Shown piece after piece: positions 42,186 through 53,070 of a DNA stretch of 64,000 nucleotides (the stretch's first letter is position 1; each line of letters starts with the position of its first letter). The DNA lies in the NCBI RefSeq assembly GCF_002374315.1, contig NZ_NWUX01000007.1:1-64000 (forward strand), written 5' to 3'. Origin of the DNA: Vreelandella nigrificans (lineage in GTDB: Bacteria > Pseudomonadota > Gammaproteobacteria > Pseudomonadales > Halomonadaceae). A program made the translations under genes and the position numbers. Below the pieces are notes generated by a model, which saw only the letters and a list, made by a program, of their open reading frames with translations, was not told the origin of the DNA and made no database searches.

Positions 42186-43694
42186 TTACGGAGTAGCATC
42201 CTGATTGGCTTCGTGCTCGGCCTGCCAGCCTCCGCCCAGCGTTTTAAACAGTGTGGCCGCCGCAGCTAACTGCTCGCGCCTGGCATCAGCTTGCTCCAGG
42301 CGTGCTGAAAGTAAACTACGCTCTGCATCTAAACGTTCCAGTTGACTCACCTGCCCTTGGTCATACATCAATACTGCCAAGTCACGGGCGCGCTGCACTG
42401 CGCTTATTTGATCCTCTACTGCTGCAGACCGCTGAGAGGTAAAGTCGTAGGTGTATAGGGCATCACGTACTTCATTAAAAGCCGTCAAGACCGTCAGACG
42501 ATACTGTGCTTCGGCCTGTTCGACCCGCGCCTCGGCACTATCAACCCCAGCCTGGGTTCGGCCGAAATCAAACAAAGGCCCCATCACAGAGGCACCTACC
42601 CCCCAAGTTCGTGCTGCATTGCTGAACAAGTCACCGCCACTTACCGCACTTGTGCCAAGAAAGGAGGTTAAGTTAATTGACGGAAGGCGATTCGCCTCTG
42701 CCACACCCACCTGAGCTGTTGCTGCAATGAGCGAGGCTTCAGCGGAACGGATATCAGGCCGACGCTGCAATAGCTCCGACGGCATCACCTGTGGAATTCT
42801 CTCAGGCTGAGTAATATCGGCAAGCTGCGAATTACCCGTATCCAACGCACTGATCAGCTCTTGGGGCGACATACCAACGAGAACACCTAATGCACCGCGT
42901 AGTGACTCGACCTGCCGTGCCAACGCTGGTCGTTCTGCACGTAATCCCTGCAGTTCGGCCTCAGCTCGCCTAACATCCAGCTCACTGATATCACCATGCT
43001 CAAAACGTAGACGCTGCAAGTGATAGGTTTCTTCATAAGAGGTGATGGTTTCGTCTAGTAACTGGCGCTGCGCTTCTGCACTTTTTAGATTGAAGTAGGT
43101 GGTCACAACATCACCAATCACGCCGATCTCTGCCGCATCTCGTGCAAACTGACTTTGTTGAAAAGCCGCTTTGGCTGATTCTCGTTCATTGGCCAAGCGC
43201 CCCCATAAGTCAATTTCGTACTCCAGGCTGGCCGCCAGGGTGTACTGATTATTAGTCGTGGTTAACAGGTCTTGGATCGGCTCGAAATCAATTGGCAGCG
43301 CAGCCCCCGGAGTACGCTCACGGGTCGCCTCAGCTTGATAGCCTACAGTTGGAAACTGATCCGCTTCTGTAAAACCGAGCTGAGCACGCGCTTCTTGAAT
43401 GCGCGCCAACTGGATCGTTAACTCAAGGTTATCCTGAGTGGCACGGGTAACCAGCCGATCCAACGCAGGATCATCAAACTGCTGCCACCAATTGCGCCAA
43501 TCATCCCGCTCCGACTGGCTGAGCGTAATGTGTTCAGGCCACGTATCGGGTAGTGCAAGTTCGGGCGCTTGATAGTCGGGGCCAACGGCGCAGCCGCTTA
43601 GCAGCAGTGCCAACATCATGCCTAAACAGTAGCGCTTTGCACCATCCCTGCTGGGCGCCGTTTTTGACATCGTTTTTTGCATCATCCCTTGCAC
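42186..43694 (-). CDS. RND efflux outer-membrane lipoprotein, NodT/TolC family
   Basis: This is the outer-membrane channel of a tripartite efflux pump. The 502-residue protein has a lipoprotein signal (CLGMMLALLLSGCAVGPDY, lipobox LLSGC), the family start YQAPELALPDTW, two TolC repeats (SLEYEIDLWGRLANERESAK and GASVMGPLFDFGRTQAGVDS) and long coiled-coil segments. The GTG start at 43694 has AAGG 5 nt upstream; ATGs at 43685 and 43670 are alternatives. It is transcribed away from the adaptor and pump genes across a ~200-bp gap. The substrate is unknown. Confidence 0.9.
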   Translation of the reverse strand: MQGMMQKTMSKTAPSRDGAKRYCLGMMLALLLSGCAVGPDYQAPELALPDTWPEHITLSQSERDDWRNWWQQFDDPALDRLVTRATQDNLELTIQLARIQEARAQLGFTEADQFPTVGYQAEATRERTPGAALPIDFEPIQDLLTTTNNQYTLAASLEYEIDLWGRLANERESAKAAFQQSQFARDAAEIGVIGDVVTTYFNLKSAEAQRQLLDETITSYEETYHLQRLRFEHGDISELDVRRAEAELQGLRAERPALARQVESLRGALGVLVGMSPQELISALDTGNSQLADITQPERIPQVMPSELLQRRPDIRSAEASLIAATAQVGVAEANRLPSINLTSFLGTSAVSGGDLFSNAARTWGVGASVMGPLFDFGRTQAGVDSAEARVEQAEAQYRLTVLTAFNEVRDALYTYDFTSQRSAAVEDQISAVQRARDLAVLMYDQGQVSQLERLDAERSLLSARLEQADARREQLAAAATLFKTLGGGWQAEHEANQDATP

Positions 43695-43899
43695 GCTCGC
43701 CTTCCTTAATTTTAGTGGTCGCTTTTCTTACTGCGCTATTTAAGTGACTGAGAACAGCAAAAAACCAAACGCCTGTTCGAATGTGTTAAGAGTACCTATT
43801 ATAGTGGGCAGTTGAAACACGTCCTGGGTTGAAGACCCAGACATCATCAATCCAATGGAACGACTTACGAATGAATTATCGCCTGCAGGGAGGCATGTA

Positions 43900-44958
43900 A
43901 TGAGGCTCTACCATTTATGGATACTATCGATAGCAGCGGCTCTACTACTCGTTGGCTGCGCTGACGATGAAGCGCCCCCACCGTCTACCGTGCAAGTTAT
44001 CAAGCTATTTGAAACAGGGCAGCAGGACACTGTCCCTAGCCGGCGCTTTGTAGGGCGTGTGGATGCGAAGAGTACGGTGAATTTAGCGTTTCAGGTAGGC
44101 GGTCGTATTCAAACACTTCCTGTGGTCCAGGGGACTACCGTTGCGCAGGGAGAATTGATCGCTCAGCTAGATCCGACTGACTATGCTTTGCAGGTTCGGA
44201 GTGCCGAAGCCGAAGTGGAGCAGGCACGCAAGCACCTCAATCGACAGCGCAATCTTTATTCCCACAACGCGGTTTCCGCATCGGTACTGGATGCGGCGCG
44301 CGCCGATGCAGAATTAGCCGAAACCCAGCTGGAGAATGCCAAGCAGCAACTTGCCTACACCACGCTACACGCTCCTTTCGATGCTCTTATTACCCGACGC
44401 CTGGTGGAAAATCACACAACGGTTCCACCTAATACTGAAGTAGTTCGCATCCAAGATATTTCGGAGCTACGTATCCGTATTAACGTGCCGGAAGCACTGA
44501 TGCAGCATTTAGAAAGCGACCGTGCCTTCAACATCGAAGCTGAAATTGCCACTTTGCCCGGTAAGCGTATTCCCCTGGTCTACCGGGAACACGTAACAGA
44601 ACCTGACGAGGTTGCGCAAACCTACCAGGTTGAGTTTGCCCCCGCTGATGACATATCTGTTATCGCTTTACCCGGCACCACCGCCACCGTGTTTATCGAG
44701 CTTGAAGATGCGCTGACTCCCTCAGTGGTGATGGTTCCCACCAGCGCTTTGGACCATACAGAAAACGGTGGCTTTCGCGTTTGGGTATATGACCCTGACA
44801 GCAGCACAGTCTCTCCCCGGCAGGTAGCAGCGGGAGAAATAACCGATGACTACGTGGTTATTGTTGCTGGCCTACCACCAGGCATGTCGATTGCCGCTGC
44901 GGGTGTCCAGTTGCTACGCGATGGCATGCAAGTCAAATCGCTCGAAAAAGCGCTTTAG
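43900..44958 (+). CDS. RND efflux periplasmic adaptor (membrane fusion protein)
   Basis: The 352-residue adaptor has a lipoprotein signal (WILSIAAALLLVGCADDE), a lipoyl half (VNLAFQVGGRIQTLPVVQG), an alpha-helical hairpin (RSAEAEVEQARKHLNRQRNL to LENAKQQLAYTTLHAPFDAL) and beta-barrel domains typical of the HlyD/AcrA family. It links the inner-membrane pump to the outer-membrane channel. The ATG at 43900 lies after GGGAGG and is preferred to 43855. It ends 8 bp before the pump gene, so they form an operon. Confidence 0.92.
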   Translation: MRLYHLWILSIAAALLLVGCADDEAPPPSTVQVIKLFETGQQDTVPSRRFVGRVDAKSTVNLAFQVGGRIQTLPVVQGTTVAQGELIAQLDPTDYALQVRSAEAEVEQARKHLNRQRNLYSHNAVSASVLDAARADAELAETQLENAKQQLAYTTLHAPFDALITRRLVENHTTVPPNTEVVRIQDISELRIRINVPEALMQHLESDRAFNIEAEIATLPGKRIPLVYREHVTEPDEVAQTYQVEFAPADDISVIALPGTTATVFIELEDALTPSVVMVPTSALDHTENGGFRVWVYDPDSSTVSPRQVAAGEITDDYVVIVAGLPPGMSIAAAGVQLLRDGMQVKSLEKAL

Positions 44959-44966
44959 GAGGCCCT

Positions 44967-47900
44967 ATGAATATCGCTAAGCTGTCGATTGAGCGGCCCT
45001 TAAATACGTGGCTGATTATCGTGATTTGCTTCTTTGGGGGCTTATGGGGCTTTAACACTGTAGGCAAACTTGAAGACCCCTCGTTTACCATCCCCAACGC
45101 CATTATTAACACCTTTTACCCTGGCGCCACCGCCACAGAGGTAGAAGACGAAGTTACCGAGCGGCTTGAGCGCGCCATTCAGGAGATGGAGCAGATCGAC
45201 ATTATCGAGTCGAAATCGCTGCCTGGACGCTCTGAGATTAAAGTTGAGGTGCACTCCAGTTATCACAGTAACCAGCTACCCCAAATTTGGGATGAGCTGC
45301 GTAACAAGATCAATGATGCCCAAGGCGATCTGCCCGAGGGTGCCATTGGCTCACAAATTAATGACGACTTTGGTGAGGTCTACGGGCTATTTTACGCCGT
45401 AACCGCCGAGGGTTTTAGCGCTCGAGAAATTCGCGATATATCAACGTTTCTACAACGAGAACTGCTTGCAGTGCCCGGCGTTGCCCGTGTGACCTCCGCT
45501 GGCGAGCGCGAAGAAACGATCTATATAGATATCTCTAATGAGCGCCTGACGACACTCGGTATTCCCATCGACCAAGTCATTAATACCATCCAAACCGAAA
45601 ATACTGTGGAAAATGCCGGAAGCCTGCGAATTGGAGACCGTCAGGTTCGCTTGGTAGCGCGCAGTGATATTGACAGTACTGCCCTTATTGAGGCGATCCG
45701 TATTGGCCGGCCAGGCACCACGGAACAAATATCATTGGTAGATATTGCGGATATTTACCGTCAGCCCAGTGAACTGCCCAGACACTTAATTCGCTACAAC
45801 GGCCAAGCCGCCTTTACGATCGGAATTGCTGGCAACGCCAATGAAAATATCATTGAAGTTGGTGAAGCCGTTGAAGCACGTTTAGAGGAGTTGAAAAGCA
45901 GAATTCCTCTGGGAGTAGAGCTTCATCCACTCTACGAACAACACCATGTCGTTAATGATGCCATCAATGACTTTTTGCTCAACCTGTTGATGTCAGTGGC
46001 CATTGTGATAGGCGTACTCTGCTTAGTCATGGGCTGGCGTATAGGTGTTGTGGTAGGCAGCACTCTCTTGCTAACCGTGCTAGGTACCCTGCTGTTTATG
46101 GGTCTGCTAGGCATTGATATGGAGCGTGTATCGCTTGGTGCATTAATTATTGCCATGGGGATGTTGGTAGACAACTCCATCGTGGTTGCAGAAGGCATGG
46201 TGAGCAATATCAAGCGAGGGGTGGGCGCCAAAGAGGCCGCAAGCAGAGCAGCCAATCGCACCCAGCTGCCACTATTAGGTGCCACTATTATCGGCATTAT
46301 GGCCTTTGCAGGCATTGGGCTTTCAGATGATGTGACCGGTGAATTTCTCTACTCATTGTTCATCGTTATTCTGGTTTCGCTACTGCTGAGCTGGCTGCTT
46401 GCCATTACGGTTACCCCACTATTTGGCTACTACCTGCTACGCAAGAACGACTCAGACTCAGAAAACACAACAGACCAGCGGGCAAACAGTAACGAGGAAG
46501 AGGCCTGCGAGCACGAACTCTATGGCGGCCTGTTTTATCGAGTCTACCGCCAGCTACTGATACTAGCCTTGCGTTTGCGCGTGATTACCGTTTCAGCACT
46601 GGTACTCGTTACTGCTGTTTGTATATGGGCCTTTACACACCTCCCCCAATCCTTCTTTCCTCAATCCACCACCCCACTCTTCTTGGTCAATGTGGAGCTA
46701 CCCCAGGGCAGTGATATTCGTGCGACGGCCAGCCATGCTGAGGAGATAGAGGCGTATATATTGGAGCAAGATGGCGTCGTGTCAGTGGCCAGCTTTATAG
46801 GCCAAGGTGCCACGCGCTTCATGTTGACGTACGCCCCTGAGCAGCCGAACAGTGCTTATATTCAACTAATGGTACGCACTGAAGATCTGGACGTTATTCC
46901 AGCGCTTGACCGTCAGTTCTATCGGGAACTCAATGAAGCCTTTCCTAGTGCACAGATTCGCACCCAACGGCTACAGTTTGGCCCAGGGGATGGCGCCGAT
47001 ATAGAAGCCCGTTTTCAAGGGCCTTCACCTACGGTATTGCGCGAACTGGCAGCTGAGGCAGAACGACGTATAGATACCAGCCCATATCTTATTGACCCAC
47101 GTAATAATTGGCGCCAGCAGGAGTTGGTGGTTGCACCACACATTAACGAAGAGCGGGCGCGCATTGCCGGGGTCAGCCGCGAGGATATCACCCGCACACT
47201 GCAGTTTGCTTCATCAGGCGTGCGGGCGGGCACTTACCGAGAAGGGGAATATTTACTGCCGATTGTCGCTCGCCCTCCCGCGATGGAGCGTGACGATGTG
47301 GCACTCCTTCAAGATCGCCATGTCTGGAGCGGCGCCCAGCAGCGATTTATACCGCTAAGCCAAGTGGTTAGCGAGTTTGAACTGCAAAGCGAAGAGTCGT
47401 TAATACAACGACGCAATCGCGTACGTACATTAACGGTCGGCGCCGACCCCGCTGAGGGTTATACCGCAGCGCAAGCCTTTGATGCCATTCGCCAAGAGAT
47501 CGAGTCGATTCCTCTACCGCCAGGCTATCGCTTAGAGTGGGGCGGAGAGCACGAAGACTCTGGCGAAGCCCAGGCAGGACTAGCCCAACAGCTACCTATT
47601 AGCCTGCTGGTTATGCTACTGATCTCAATACTGCTTTTCGGTAAACTGAAACAGCCGCTTATCGTCTGGTTGGTAGTGCCAATGTCGGTATGTGGCGTGG
47701 TAATTGGCTTGTTGATATCGGGCCTGCCTTTCTCTTTCACCGCTCTTCTGGGCATGCTCAGCCTATCCGGCATGTTAATGAAAAATGCCATCGTCTTGGT
47801 GGACGAAATAGATGGACAAATTCACGAAGGCAAAGCACGTTTTACAGCTCTGTTAGATGCCAGCGTTAGCCGACTACGCCCAGTTTTCCTAGCTGCCGGA

Positions 47901-48065
47901 ACCACCATCCTAGGTATGCTGCCACTGCTTGTAGATGCTTTTTTCAACAATATGGCGGTCACAATTATGGGCGGCCTTGCATTCGCATCGTTGCTAACGC
48001 TAGTGGCAGTTCCCACCCTTTATGCCATGCTATTTAGTATACAAAGCGATGAGGTAGAGAAATAA
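44967..48065 (+). CDS. RND-family efflux pump, AcrB/HAE type
   Basis: The 1032-residue inner-membrane pump has the full RND layout: N-terminal helix (LSIERPLNTWLIIVICFFGG), PGATATEVEDEVTERLERAI in the pore domain, the second helix block with GALIIAMGMLVDNSIVVAEG (proton-relay aspartates), a charged cytoplasmic linker (DSDSENTTDQRANSNEEEA, about residue 510), the second periplasmic loop and the last helix group with MLMKNAIVLVDEIDGQI. It uses the proton gradient to expel substrates through the adaptor and the outer-membrane lipoprotein. No local regulator gene is seen. The substrate is unknown. Confidence 0.94.
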   Translation: MNIAKLSIERPLNTWLIIVICFFGGLWGFNTVGKLEDPSFTIPNAIINTFYPGATATEVEDEVTERLERAIQEMEQIDIIESKSLPGRSEIKVEVHSSYHSNQLPQIWDELRNKINDAQGDLPEGAIGSQINDDFGEVYGLFYAVTAEGFSAREIRDISTFLQRELLAVPGVARVTSAGEREETIYIDISNERLTTLGIPIDQVINTIQTENTVENAGSLRIGDRQVRLVARSDIDSTALIEAIRIGRPGTTEQISLVDIADIYRQPSELPRHLIRYNGQAAFTIGIAGNANENIIEVGEAVEARLEELKSRIPLGVELHPLYEQHHVVNDAINDFLLNLLMSVAIVIGVLCLVMGWRIGVVVGSTLLLTVLGTLLFMGLLGIDMERVSLGALIIAMGMLVDNSIVVAEGMVSNIKRGVGAKEAASRAANRTQLPLLGATIIGIMAFAGIGLSDDVTGEFLYSLFIVILVSLLLSWLLAITVTPLFGYYLLRKNDSDSENTTDQRANSNEEEACEHELYGGLFYRVYRQLLILALRLRVITVSALVLVTAVCIWAFTHLPQSFFPQSTTPLFLVNVELPQGSDIRATASHAEEIEAYILEQDGVVSVASFIGQGATRFMLTYAPEQPNSAYIQLMVRTEDLDVIPALDRQFYRELNEAFPSAQIRTQRLQFGPGDGADIEARFQGPSPTVLRELAAEAERRIDTSPYLIDPRNNWRQQELVVAPHINEERARIAGVSREDITRTLQFASSGVRAGTYREGEYLLPIVARPPAMERDDVALLQDRHVWSGAQQRFIPLSQVVSEFELQSEESLIQRRNRVRTLTVGADPAEGYTAAQAFDAIRQEIESIPLPPGYRLEWGGEHEDSGEAQAGLAQQLPISLLVMLLISILLFGKLKQPLIVWLVVPMSVCGVVIGLLISGLPFSFTALLGMLSLSGMLMKNAIVLVDEIDGQIHEGKARFTALLDASVSRLRPVFLAAGTTILGMLPLLVDAFFNNMAVTIMGGLAFASLLTLVAVPTLYAMLFSIQSDEVEK

Positions 48066-48142
48066 CCAACCTATCCGCCCAGCACCAGCAGGCCCTTCTG
48101 CTGGCGCTGGGTGTCGCCCAATGCTCAACAACACAAAAGTAG

Positions 48143-48157
48143 AGTAATAAAACTACA
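48143..48157. promoter_or_regulatory. HexR-like box before edd
   Basis: AGTAATAAAACTACA matches the known HexR palindrome (TGTAATTAAATTACA) at most positions and lies about 100 bp before edd. A TATAAA at 48196-48201 could be the -10 of the edd promoter. HexR, which senses KDPG, usually represses Entner-Doudoroff genes. The hexR gene is not in the window. Confidence 0.6.
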
Positions 48158-48255
48158 AAATTAGCTTTTATTGCCGCAAAGTATCTTAAAATGAGTATAA
48201 AATATGTAAGATAACCACAATCCAAACTTGCCGTTTCTACCGTGCAGAGGTCTAT

Positions 48256-50145
48256 ATGCCGAGCCCAACCCCCGCCACCCTCAACTCAACTGTTGCTGAT
48301 GTTACCCAACGCATTCGTGAACGCTCTGCCGAACGGCGCGCACTTTATGAGCGCCGCATGGCCGATCAGCACAGCCGTGGCGTGCATCGCGCGGAGCTCT
48401 CTTGCGGCAACCTAGCCCATGGTTTTGCCGCCTGTAGCGCCCAGGAGAAAGATGCCTTAAAGCTGATGAACAGCGCCAACCTGGGAATTATCTCCTCCTA
48501 CAACGATATGCTCTCGGCCCACCAGCCGTTTGAAACCTTCCCTGAAACGATTAAAGCAGCCGCTAATGCCATGGGCTCAACCGCCCAGTTTGCCGGTGGC
48601 GTTCCTGCCATGTGCGATGGTGTTACCCAAGGGCAACCAGGCATGGAGCTTTCGCTGTTTTCCCGCGATGTCATCGCTATGGCCGCGGCTGTAGGGCTTT
48701 CTCATAACATGTTCGATGCTGCCCTTTATCTGGGGGTGTGCGACAAAATTATCCCTGGTCTGTTTATCGCCGCGGCACGCTTTGGCCACCTGCCTGCGAT
48801 GTTCGTACCGGCGGGCCCGATGCCCAGCGGTTTACCGAACAAAGAGAAAGCGCGCATTCGTCAGCTTTACGCTGAAGGCAAAGTTGGCCGAGAAGAGCTA
48901 CTGCAAGCGGAGTCCGACTCCTACCATAGCCCTGGCACCTGCACGTTCTACGGCACGGCTAACTCTAACCAGTTGATGATGGAAGTAATGGGGCTTCACC
49001 TACCGGGTACCTCGTTTGTAAACCCAGGCACTGAGATGCGTGAAGCACTCACCCGTTACGCCACGGAACAAGCGATTCGTAACACCGCACCCGGCGGCGA
49101 CTACCGCCCGTTCTATAAACAGATCGACGAGCGCGCAATTGTCAACGCGGTGGTGGGCTTACTCGCTTCTGGCGGCTCAACCAACCACACGATGCACCTG
49201 ATTGCCATGGCTGCTGCCGCAGGCATCACCCTAAACTGGGACGACTTCACTGATCTGTCAGCGGTCACCCCTAGCTTGATGCAGGTCTACCCCAACGGCC
49301 AAGCGGACATTAACCATTTTCAGGCAGCGGGCGGTATGAGCTACCTGTTCCGCGAGCTGCTGGGTGCAGGCCTACTGCACGGGGATATTCCCACCGTATT
49401 CGGTACTGATCTCACTGCCTACACCCAAGAACCATTTCTGGAAGATGGCAAAGTAGTATGGCGTGAAGGCCCTGAGAAAAGCCTGGATGAAGACGTCTTA
49501 CGCCCAGTGGCCACCCCTTTCGCCGCTACCGGCGGCCTGACCGTAATGAAAGGCAATCTAGGCCGTGGTGTGATTAAAGTCTCGGCGGTTGCTGAGGAGC
49601 ACCGTGTAGTAGAAGCACCCGTAAAGATTTTCGAAGACCAAAACGAGATGAAGGCGGCTTTCGAATCGGGTTCTCTGGATCGCGATGTGATTGTGGTCGT
49701 ACGCTTCCAAGGCCCGAAAGCCAACGGCATGCCAGAGCTGCACAAACTGACACCGTTCTTAGGCGTGCTGCAAGATCGCGGTTTCAAGGTGGCGCTGGTA
49801 ACTGATGGCCGCATGTCCGGTGCTTCTGGCAAAGTGCCAGCAGCGATTCACATCAGCCCTGAAGCGCTGGATGGCGGCCCGCTGGCAAAACTACGGGACG
49901 GCGATATTGTACGCCTGGACGCCAATGCAGGTACGCTGGAAGCGAAAGTTGACACCGCTACCTGGACAGATCGCGAGCACGTAGAGGCTAACTTGGACCA
50001 CTATCACGTTGGTCTGGGCCGCGAACTATTTAGCGGCTTCCGCCACTTGGCCATGCGTGGTGAAGAAGGCGCCGGCTCGCTGGGCGGCTTCGAAGCCGAC
50101 GACCTTGCTCGCCAACAAGACCAGATTCTTCAAGAGGATGCCTGA
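48256..50145 (+). CDS. edd: Phosphogluconate dehydratase, Edd
   Basis: Edd dehydrates 6-phosphogluconate to KDPG, the first unique step of the Entner-Doudoroff pathway. The 629-residue protein has the IlvD/Edd family blocks [51 protein letters not shown] and [20 protein letters not shown]; the three cysteines in these are the expected iron-sulfur ligands. The C-terminal domain shows [20 protein letters not shown]. It overlaps glk by one base (TGATG), so the genes are coupled. Confidence 0.96.
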   Translation: MPSPTPATLNSTVADVTQRIRERSAERRALYERRMADQHSRGVHRAELSCGNLAHGFAACSAQEKDALKLMNSANLGIISSYNDMLSAHQPFETFPETIKAAANAMGSTAQFAGGVPAMCDGVTQGQPGMELSLFSRDVIAMAAAVGLSHNMFDAALYLGVCDKIIPGLFIAAARFGHLPAMFVPAGPMPSGLPNKEKARIRQLYAEGKVGREELLQAESDSYHSPGTCTFYGTANSNQLMMEVMGLHLPGTSFVNPGTEMREALTRYATEQAIRNTAPGGDYRPFYKQIDERAIVNAVVGLLASGGSTNHTMHLIAMAAAAGITLNWDDFTDLSAVTPSLMQVYPNGQADINHFQAAGGMSYLFRELLGAGLLHGDIPTVFGTDLTAYTQEPFLEDGKVVWREGPEKSLDEDVLRPVATPFAATGGLTVMKGNLGRGVIKVSAVAEEHRVVEAPVKIFEDQNEMKAAFESGSLDRDVIVVVRFQGPKANGMPELHKLTPFLGVLQDRGFKVALVTDGRMSGASGKVPAAIHISPEALDGGPLAKLRDGDIVRLDANAGTLEAKVDTATWTDREHVEANLDHYHVGLGRELFSGFRHLAMRGEEGAGSLGGFEADDLARQQDQILQEDA

Positions 50146-51110
50146 TGCGATCGGCATTAATTGGTGATATTGGTGGCACTAATGCACGCTTGGCGCTGGT
50201 CACGCCAGGCGAGGTAGCGCCTCACGACATTGTGAACCTGCCCTGCGCCGACTACCCAGGTGTAGTGGAAGCGGTTAAGGACTACCTGGAACGTGTCGGC
50301 GCGACGGGTGACAACGCGCCTCAAGAAGCTTGCTTAGCTTTCGCCTGCCCCGTTCACGCCGAGCGGGTCAAAATGACCAATAATCACTGGGACTTTATGA
50401 AAAGTGATGTTCAGCAGACGCTGAACCTGTCGCTGTTCAAAGTGATTAACGACTTTACCGCTCAGGCGCTGGGCGTGCCCCATGTGGACACTGGCAACTT
50501 AGTGCAAGTACAAGCAGGTGTGGCTCAATCCCATTCCGCCCGTTTGGTGATTGGCCCCGGTACAGGGCTAGGCGTTGCGGGTGTTTTCCCCGGTCAGCAT
50601 GCATGGATACCGCTGCCCACCGAAGGCGGCCATGTGACGTTCGCCCCGACGGATAGCACCGAACGTGCGCTGCTTGACGTATTTTTACAACACCACAACC
50701 GCGTTAGCGTCGAGCGCATTTTATGCGGCCAAGGCCTTCTGGAACTGTATCAGGCACATTGTGCACTGAACGAACAAACACCTAGCTACACAACGCCAGC
50801 AGAGGTTACCCAAGCTGCTAACCAGGGTGATCCCATTGCTACCACTACCCTATTGCGCTTTTTAAAAATTCTTGGCGATGTATGTGGCGATGCGACCCTG
50901 ACCATGGGCGCCAGAGGTGGCGTGTACCTCTGCGGCGGTATTTTACCGCGCCTGTTGGAGTGGCTACCAAAGTCCGAGTTACGTGACAGTTTTGTGAATA
51001 AGGGTCGTATGGGCGCCTATAACGCCGATATCCCCGTATGGGTTGTTACCCACCCATGGGTGGGGCTGCTGGGCGCCGCCGAAGCGCTGCACAACGAAGA
51101 AGTCTTTTAA
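50145..51110 (+). CDS. glk: Glucokinase, Glk
   Basis: Glk phosphorylates glucose to glucose-6-phosphate. The 321-residue protein has the ATP-binding start IGDIGGTNARLALV, ACPVHAERVKMTNNHWDF, the catalytic region FKVINDFTAQALGVP, VIGPGTGLGVAG and LPTEGGHVTFAP, typical of the bacterial Glk family rather than ROK kinases. It starts in the stop of edd and lies 16 bp before the aldo/keto reductase gene. Confidence 0.94.
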   Translation: MRSALIGDIGGTNARLALVTPGEVAPHDIVNLPCADYPGVVEAVKDYLERVGATGDNAPQEACLAFACPVHAERVKMTNNHWDFMKSDVQQTLNLSLFKVINDFTAQALGVPHVDTGNLVQVQAGVAQSHSARLVIGPGTGLGVAGVFPGQHAWIPLPTEGGHVTFAPTDSTERALLDVFLQHHNRVSVERILCGQGLLELYQAHCALNEQTPSYTTPAEVTQAANQGDPIATTTLLRFLKILGDVCGDATLTMGARGGVYLCGGILPRLLEWLPKSELRDSFVNKGRMGAYNADIPVWVVTHPWVGLLGAAEALHNEEVF

Positions 51111-51126
51111 CTTATTAGGAATGCCC

Positions 51127-51996
51127 ATGCCTGCTCACACCTTCGACGTGCCCTTTGTTCTCGGCATGATGCGCCTGCATGAAGCACCAGAGATGCACCA
51201 AACGAATCACCTTGCCGACTGGATCGAAGCGCGTATTGAGCAGGGTTTGCACTGTTTCGACCATGCTGACATTTACGGAAACAGTGATTGCGAGACGCTG
51301 TTTGGTCAAGCGCTGCGCGCCCGCCCCTCGCTGGCCAAGCGGCTTCACGTGGTGACCAAGGCTAGCATTGCCAACGACAACCCAGCCCGCAGCTCTAACA
51401 AGGTGAAGCACTACAATGCTAGCCCCGATTATCTAAGCCACGCCATTGACAATGCCCTGAACCGCCTGGGCGTTGAGCGGCTAGATCATTTTTTGATTCA
51501 CCGCCCTGATCTACTAATGGATGCCGTCACTACTGGCCGGGTACTGGATGAAGCGATTATGGCAGGCAAAATTGGCGCGGCGGGCATTTCCAATCATTTG
51601 CCAAGTCAGTGGCGCAGGCTACAAAACGCCATGCACCACCCTTTACGTGCCAACCAGATCGAGCTTTCCATTAACCATACCGCCCCACTGTTTGATGGCA
51701 GCTTTGATGATCTATGTGCCGACGGTCATGCGCCGATGGCATGGTCACCGCTAGCGGGCGGCACACTAATGCAAGGCGACGTGGGTAACGCTCTTAACCA
51801 CTTTGCCCGCGAGCAAAACAGCACCCCTAATGCGCTAGCACTAGCCTGGCTGCGTACACTGCCTAATCGCCCGGTCCCCGTTGTGGGCAGCGTAAAGCCA
51901 GAGCGGATTGCTGAAATGCTAAACGGGCCTGAGACGCTTCCAAGAGAGACCTGGTACGCGCTATTAGAGGCCGCGCGAGGCCACTGTGTCGCGTAA
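51127..51996 (+). CDS. Aldo/keto reductase family oxidoreductase, YdhF-like
   Basis: The 289-residue TIM-barrel protein has the aldo/keto reductase catalytic set: FDHADIYG (Asp and Tyr), VVTKAS (Lys) and HFLIHRPD (His), with GAAGISNHLPSQWRRLQ and MAWSPLAGGTLMQG further on. It reduces aldehydes or sugars with NADPH; the substrate is unknown. Its place between glucokinase and fructokinase suggests a role in sugar use. The ATG at 51127 has AGGA 6 nt upstream; 51121 is an alternative. Confidence 0.88.
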   Translation: MPAHTFDVPFVLGMMRLHEAPEMHQTNHLADWIEARIEQGLHCFDHADIYGNSDCETLFGQALRARPSLAKRLHVVTKASIANDNPARSSNKVKHYNASPDYLSHAIDNALNRLGVERLDHFLIHRPDLLMDAVTTGRVLDEAIMAGKIGAAGISNHLPSQWRRLQNAMHHPLRANQIELSINHTAPLFDGSFDDLCADGHAPMAWSPLAGGTLMQGDVGNALNHFAREQNSTPNALALAWLRTLPNRPVPVVGSVKPERIAEMLNGPETLPRETWYALLEAARGHCVA

Positions 51997-52033
51997 CCCC
52001 TTCATCAATATTAATAATGACAAGGAATAACTT

Positions 52034-52993
52034 ATGACGCCGGTGATTGCTTTCGGTGAAGCCTTGGTTGATATGCTATCCAGCCGCTTAGGCGATGACA
52101 CTGGGCAGGAAACCTTCACACCTTACGCAGGTGGCGCACCTGCTAATGTCGCCGTTGCCTGTGCCCGACTTAACGTGCCCAGCCAGTTTTTAGGCATGGT
52201 AGGCGACGATACGTTTGGCCACTTCCTTATTCGTGAGCTAAAAAGCCATGGTGTGGATACCCAGGGCGTGGTACTGACAAAAGAAGCACGGACGGCGCTG
52301 GCGTTTGTCTCCAGGGACAGTAGCGGCGAGCGCACGTTTGATTTTTATCGCCCACCGGCAGCCGACTTGCTTTATCGCACTGAGCACCTGCCCCACGGCG
52401 TATTTGAACAACCCGCTATTGTCCACTTATGCAGCAATAGTCTGACTGATTCAGAAATTGCCGACACTACCTTAGCCATTGCATCGATGGCTAAGCGTGC
52501 AGGCTGTTTAGTGAGTGTAGATGCCAACCTACGCCACAATTTGTGGATCGAAGGGTCAGCTAACCTCTGGCTAGTGACCGAGCTATTGGACAGCGCCGAT
52601 CTCATCAAAGTATCGCTAGAGGAGCTTGATTATCTGCGTGGCGGGCACTCACAGGAAGCGTGGCTATCTGAACGGCTTGCCAGTGGGGTAAAAGTGATTT
52701 TAATCACCGACGGCCCTAACAATGTGGTCCTGAAAGGCGTCGGCCTTGATCACACAATCACGCCGCCACAGGTGACCGCTGTTGATACTACCGCTGGCGG
52801 TGATGCGTTTATTGGCGGCCTGCTGGCGGAGCTTTCACAACACGGCATTGATGAGAACTGGCATCAGGACAGTGCCTTTCTAACCCGAGCGGTAGATATT
52901 GCCTGCCGCTGTGGCGCTCACGCAGTGACACGCCCAGGCGCCTACGCCGCACTGCCAACTCATAGTGATATTGAAGCGCTAAGAAATACGTAA
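52034..52993 (+). CDS. Fructokinase, PfkB-type carbohydrate kinase
   Basis: The 319-residue ribokinase-family enzyme has VIAFGEALVDMLSS, the substrate loop YAGGAPANVAVACARLNVPS, FLGMVGDDTFGHFLIRELKS and the catalytic anion hole VDTTAGGDAFIGGLLAEL (general-base Asp). With the sucrose hydrolase convergent to it, fructose is the likely substrate, giving fructose-6-phosphate. It ends the plus-strand edd-glk-AKR operon. Confidence 0.9.
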   Translation: MTPVIAFGEALVDMLSSRLGDDTGQETFTPYAGGAPANVAVACARLNVPSQFLGMVGDDTFGHFLIRELKSHGVDTQGVVLTKEARTALAFVSRDSSGERTFDFYRPPAADLLYRTEHLPHGVFEQPAIVHLCSNSLTDSEIADTTLAIASMAKRAGCLVSVDANLRHNLWIEGSANLWLVTELLDSADLIKVSLEELDYLRGGHSQEAWLSERLASGVKVILITDGPNNVVLKGVGLDHTITPPQVTAVDTTAGGDAFIGGLLAELSQHGIDENWHQDSAFLTRAVDIACRCGAHAVTRPGAYAALPTHSDIEALRNT

Positions 52994-53006
52994 CGCCTGT
53001 AGCAAA

Positions 53007-53030
53007 AAGGGCGTGCAACAACACGCCCTT
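53007..53030 (-). terminator. Terminator of the sucrose hydrolase gene
   Basis: AAGGGCGTG pairs with CACGCCCTT, with a run of five Ts on the minus-strand side (53008-53004). It sits between two convergent genes and could act on both. Confidence 0.7.
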
Positions 53031-53070
53031 AACCATGTCTCCAGCTTATACGCTACATCCCACTAACACG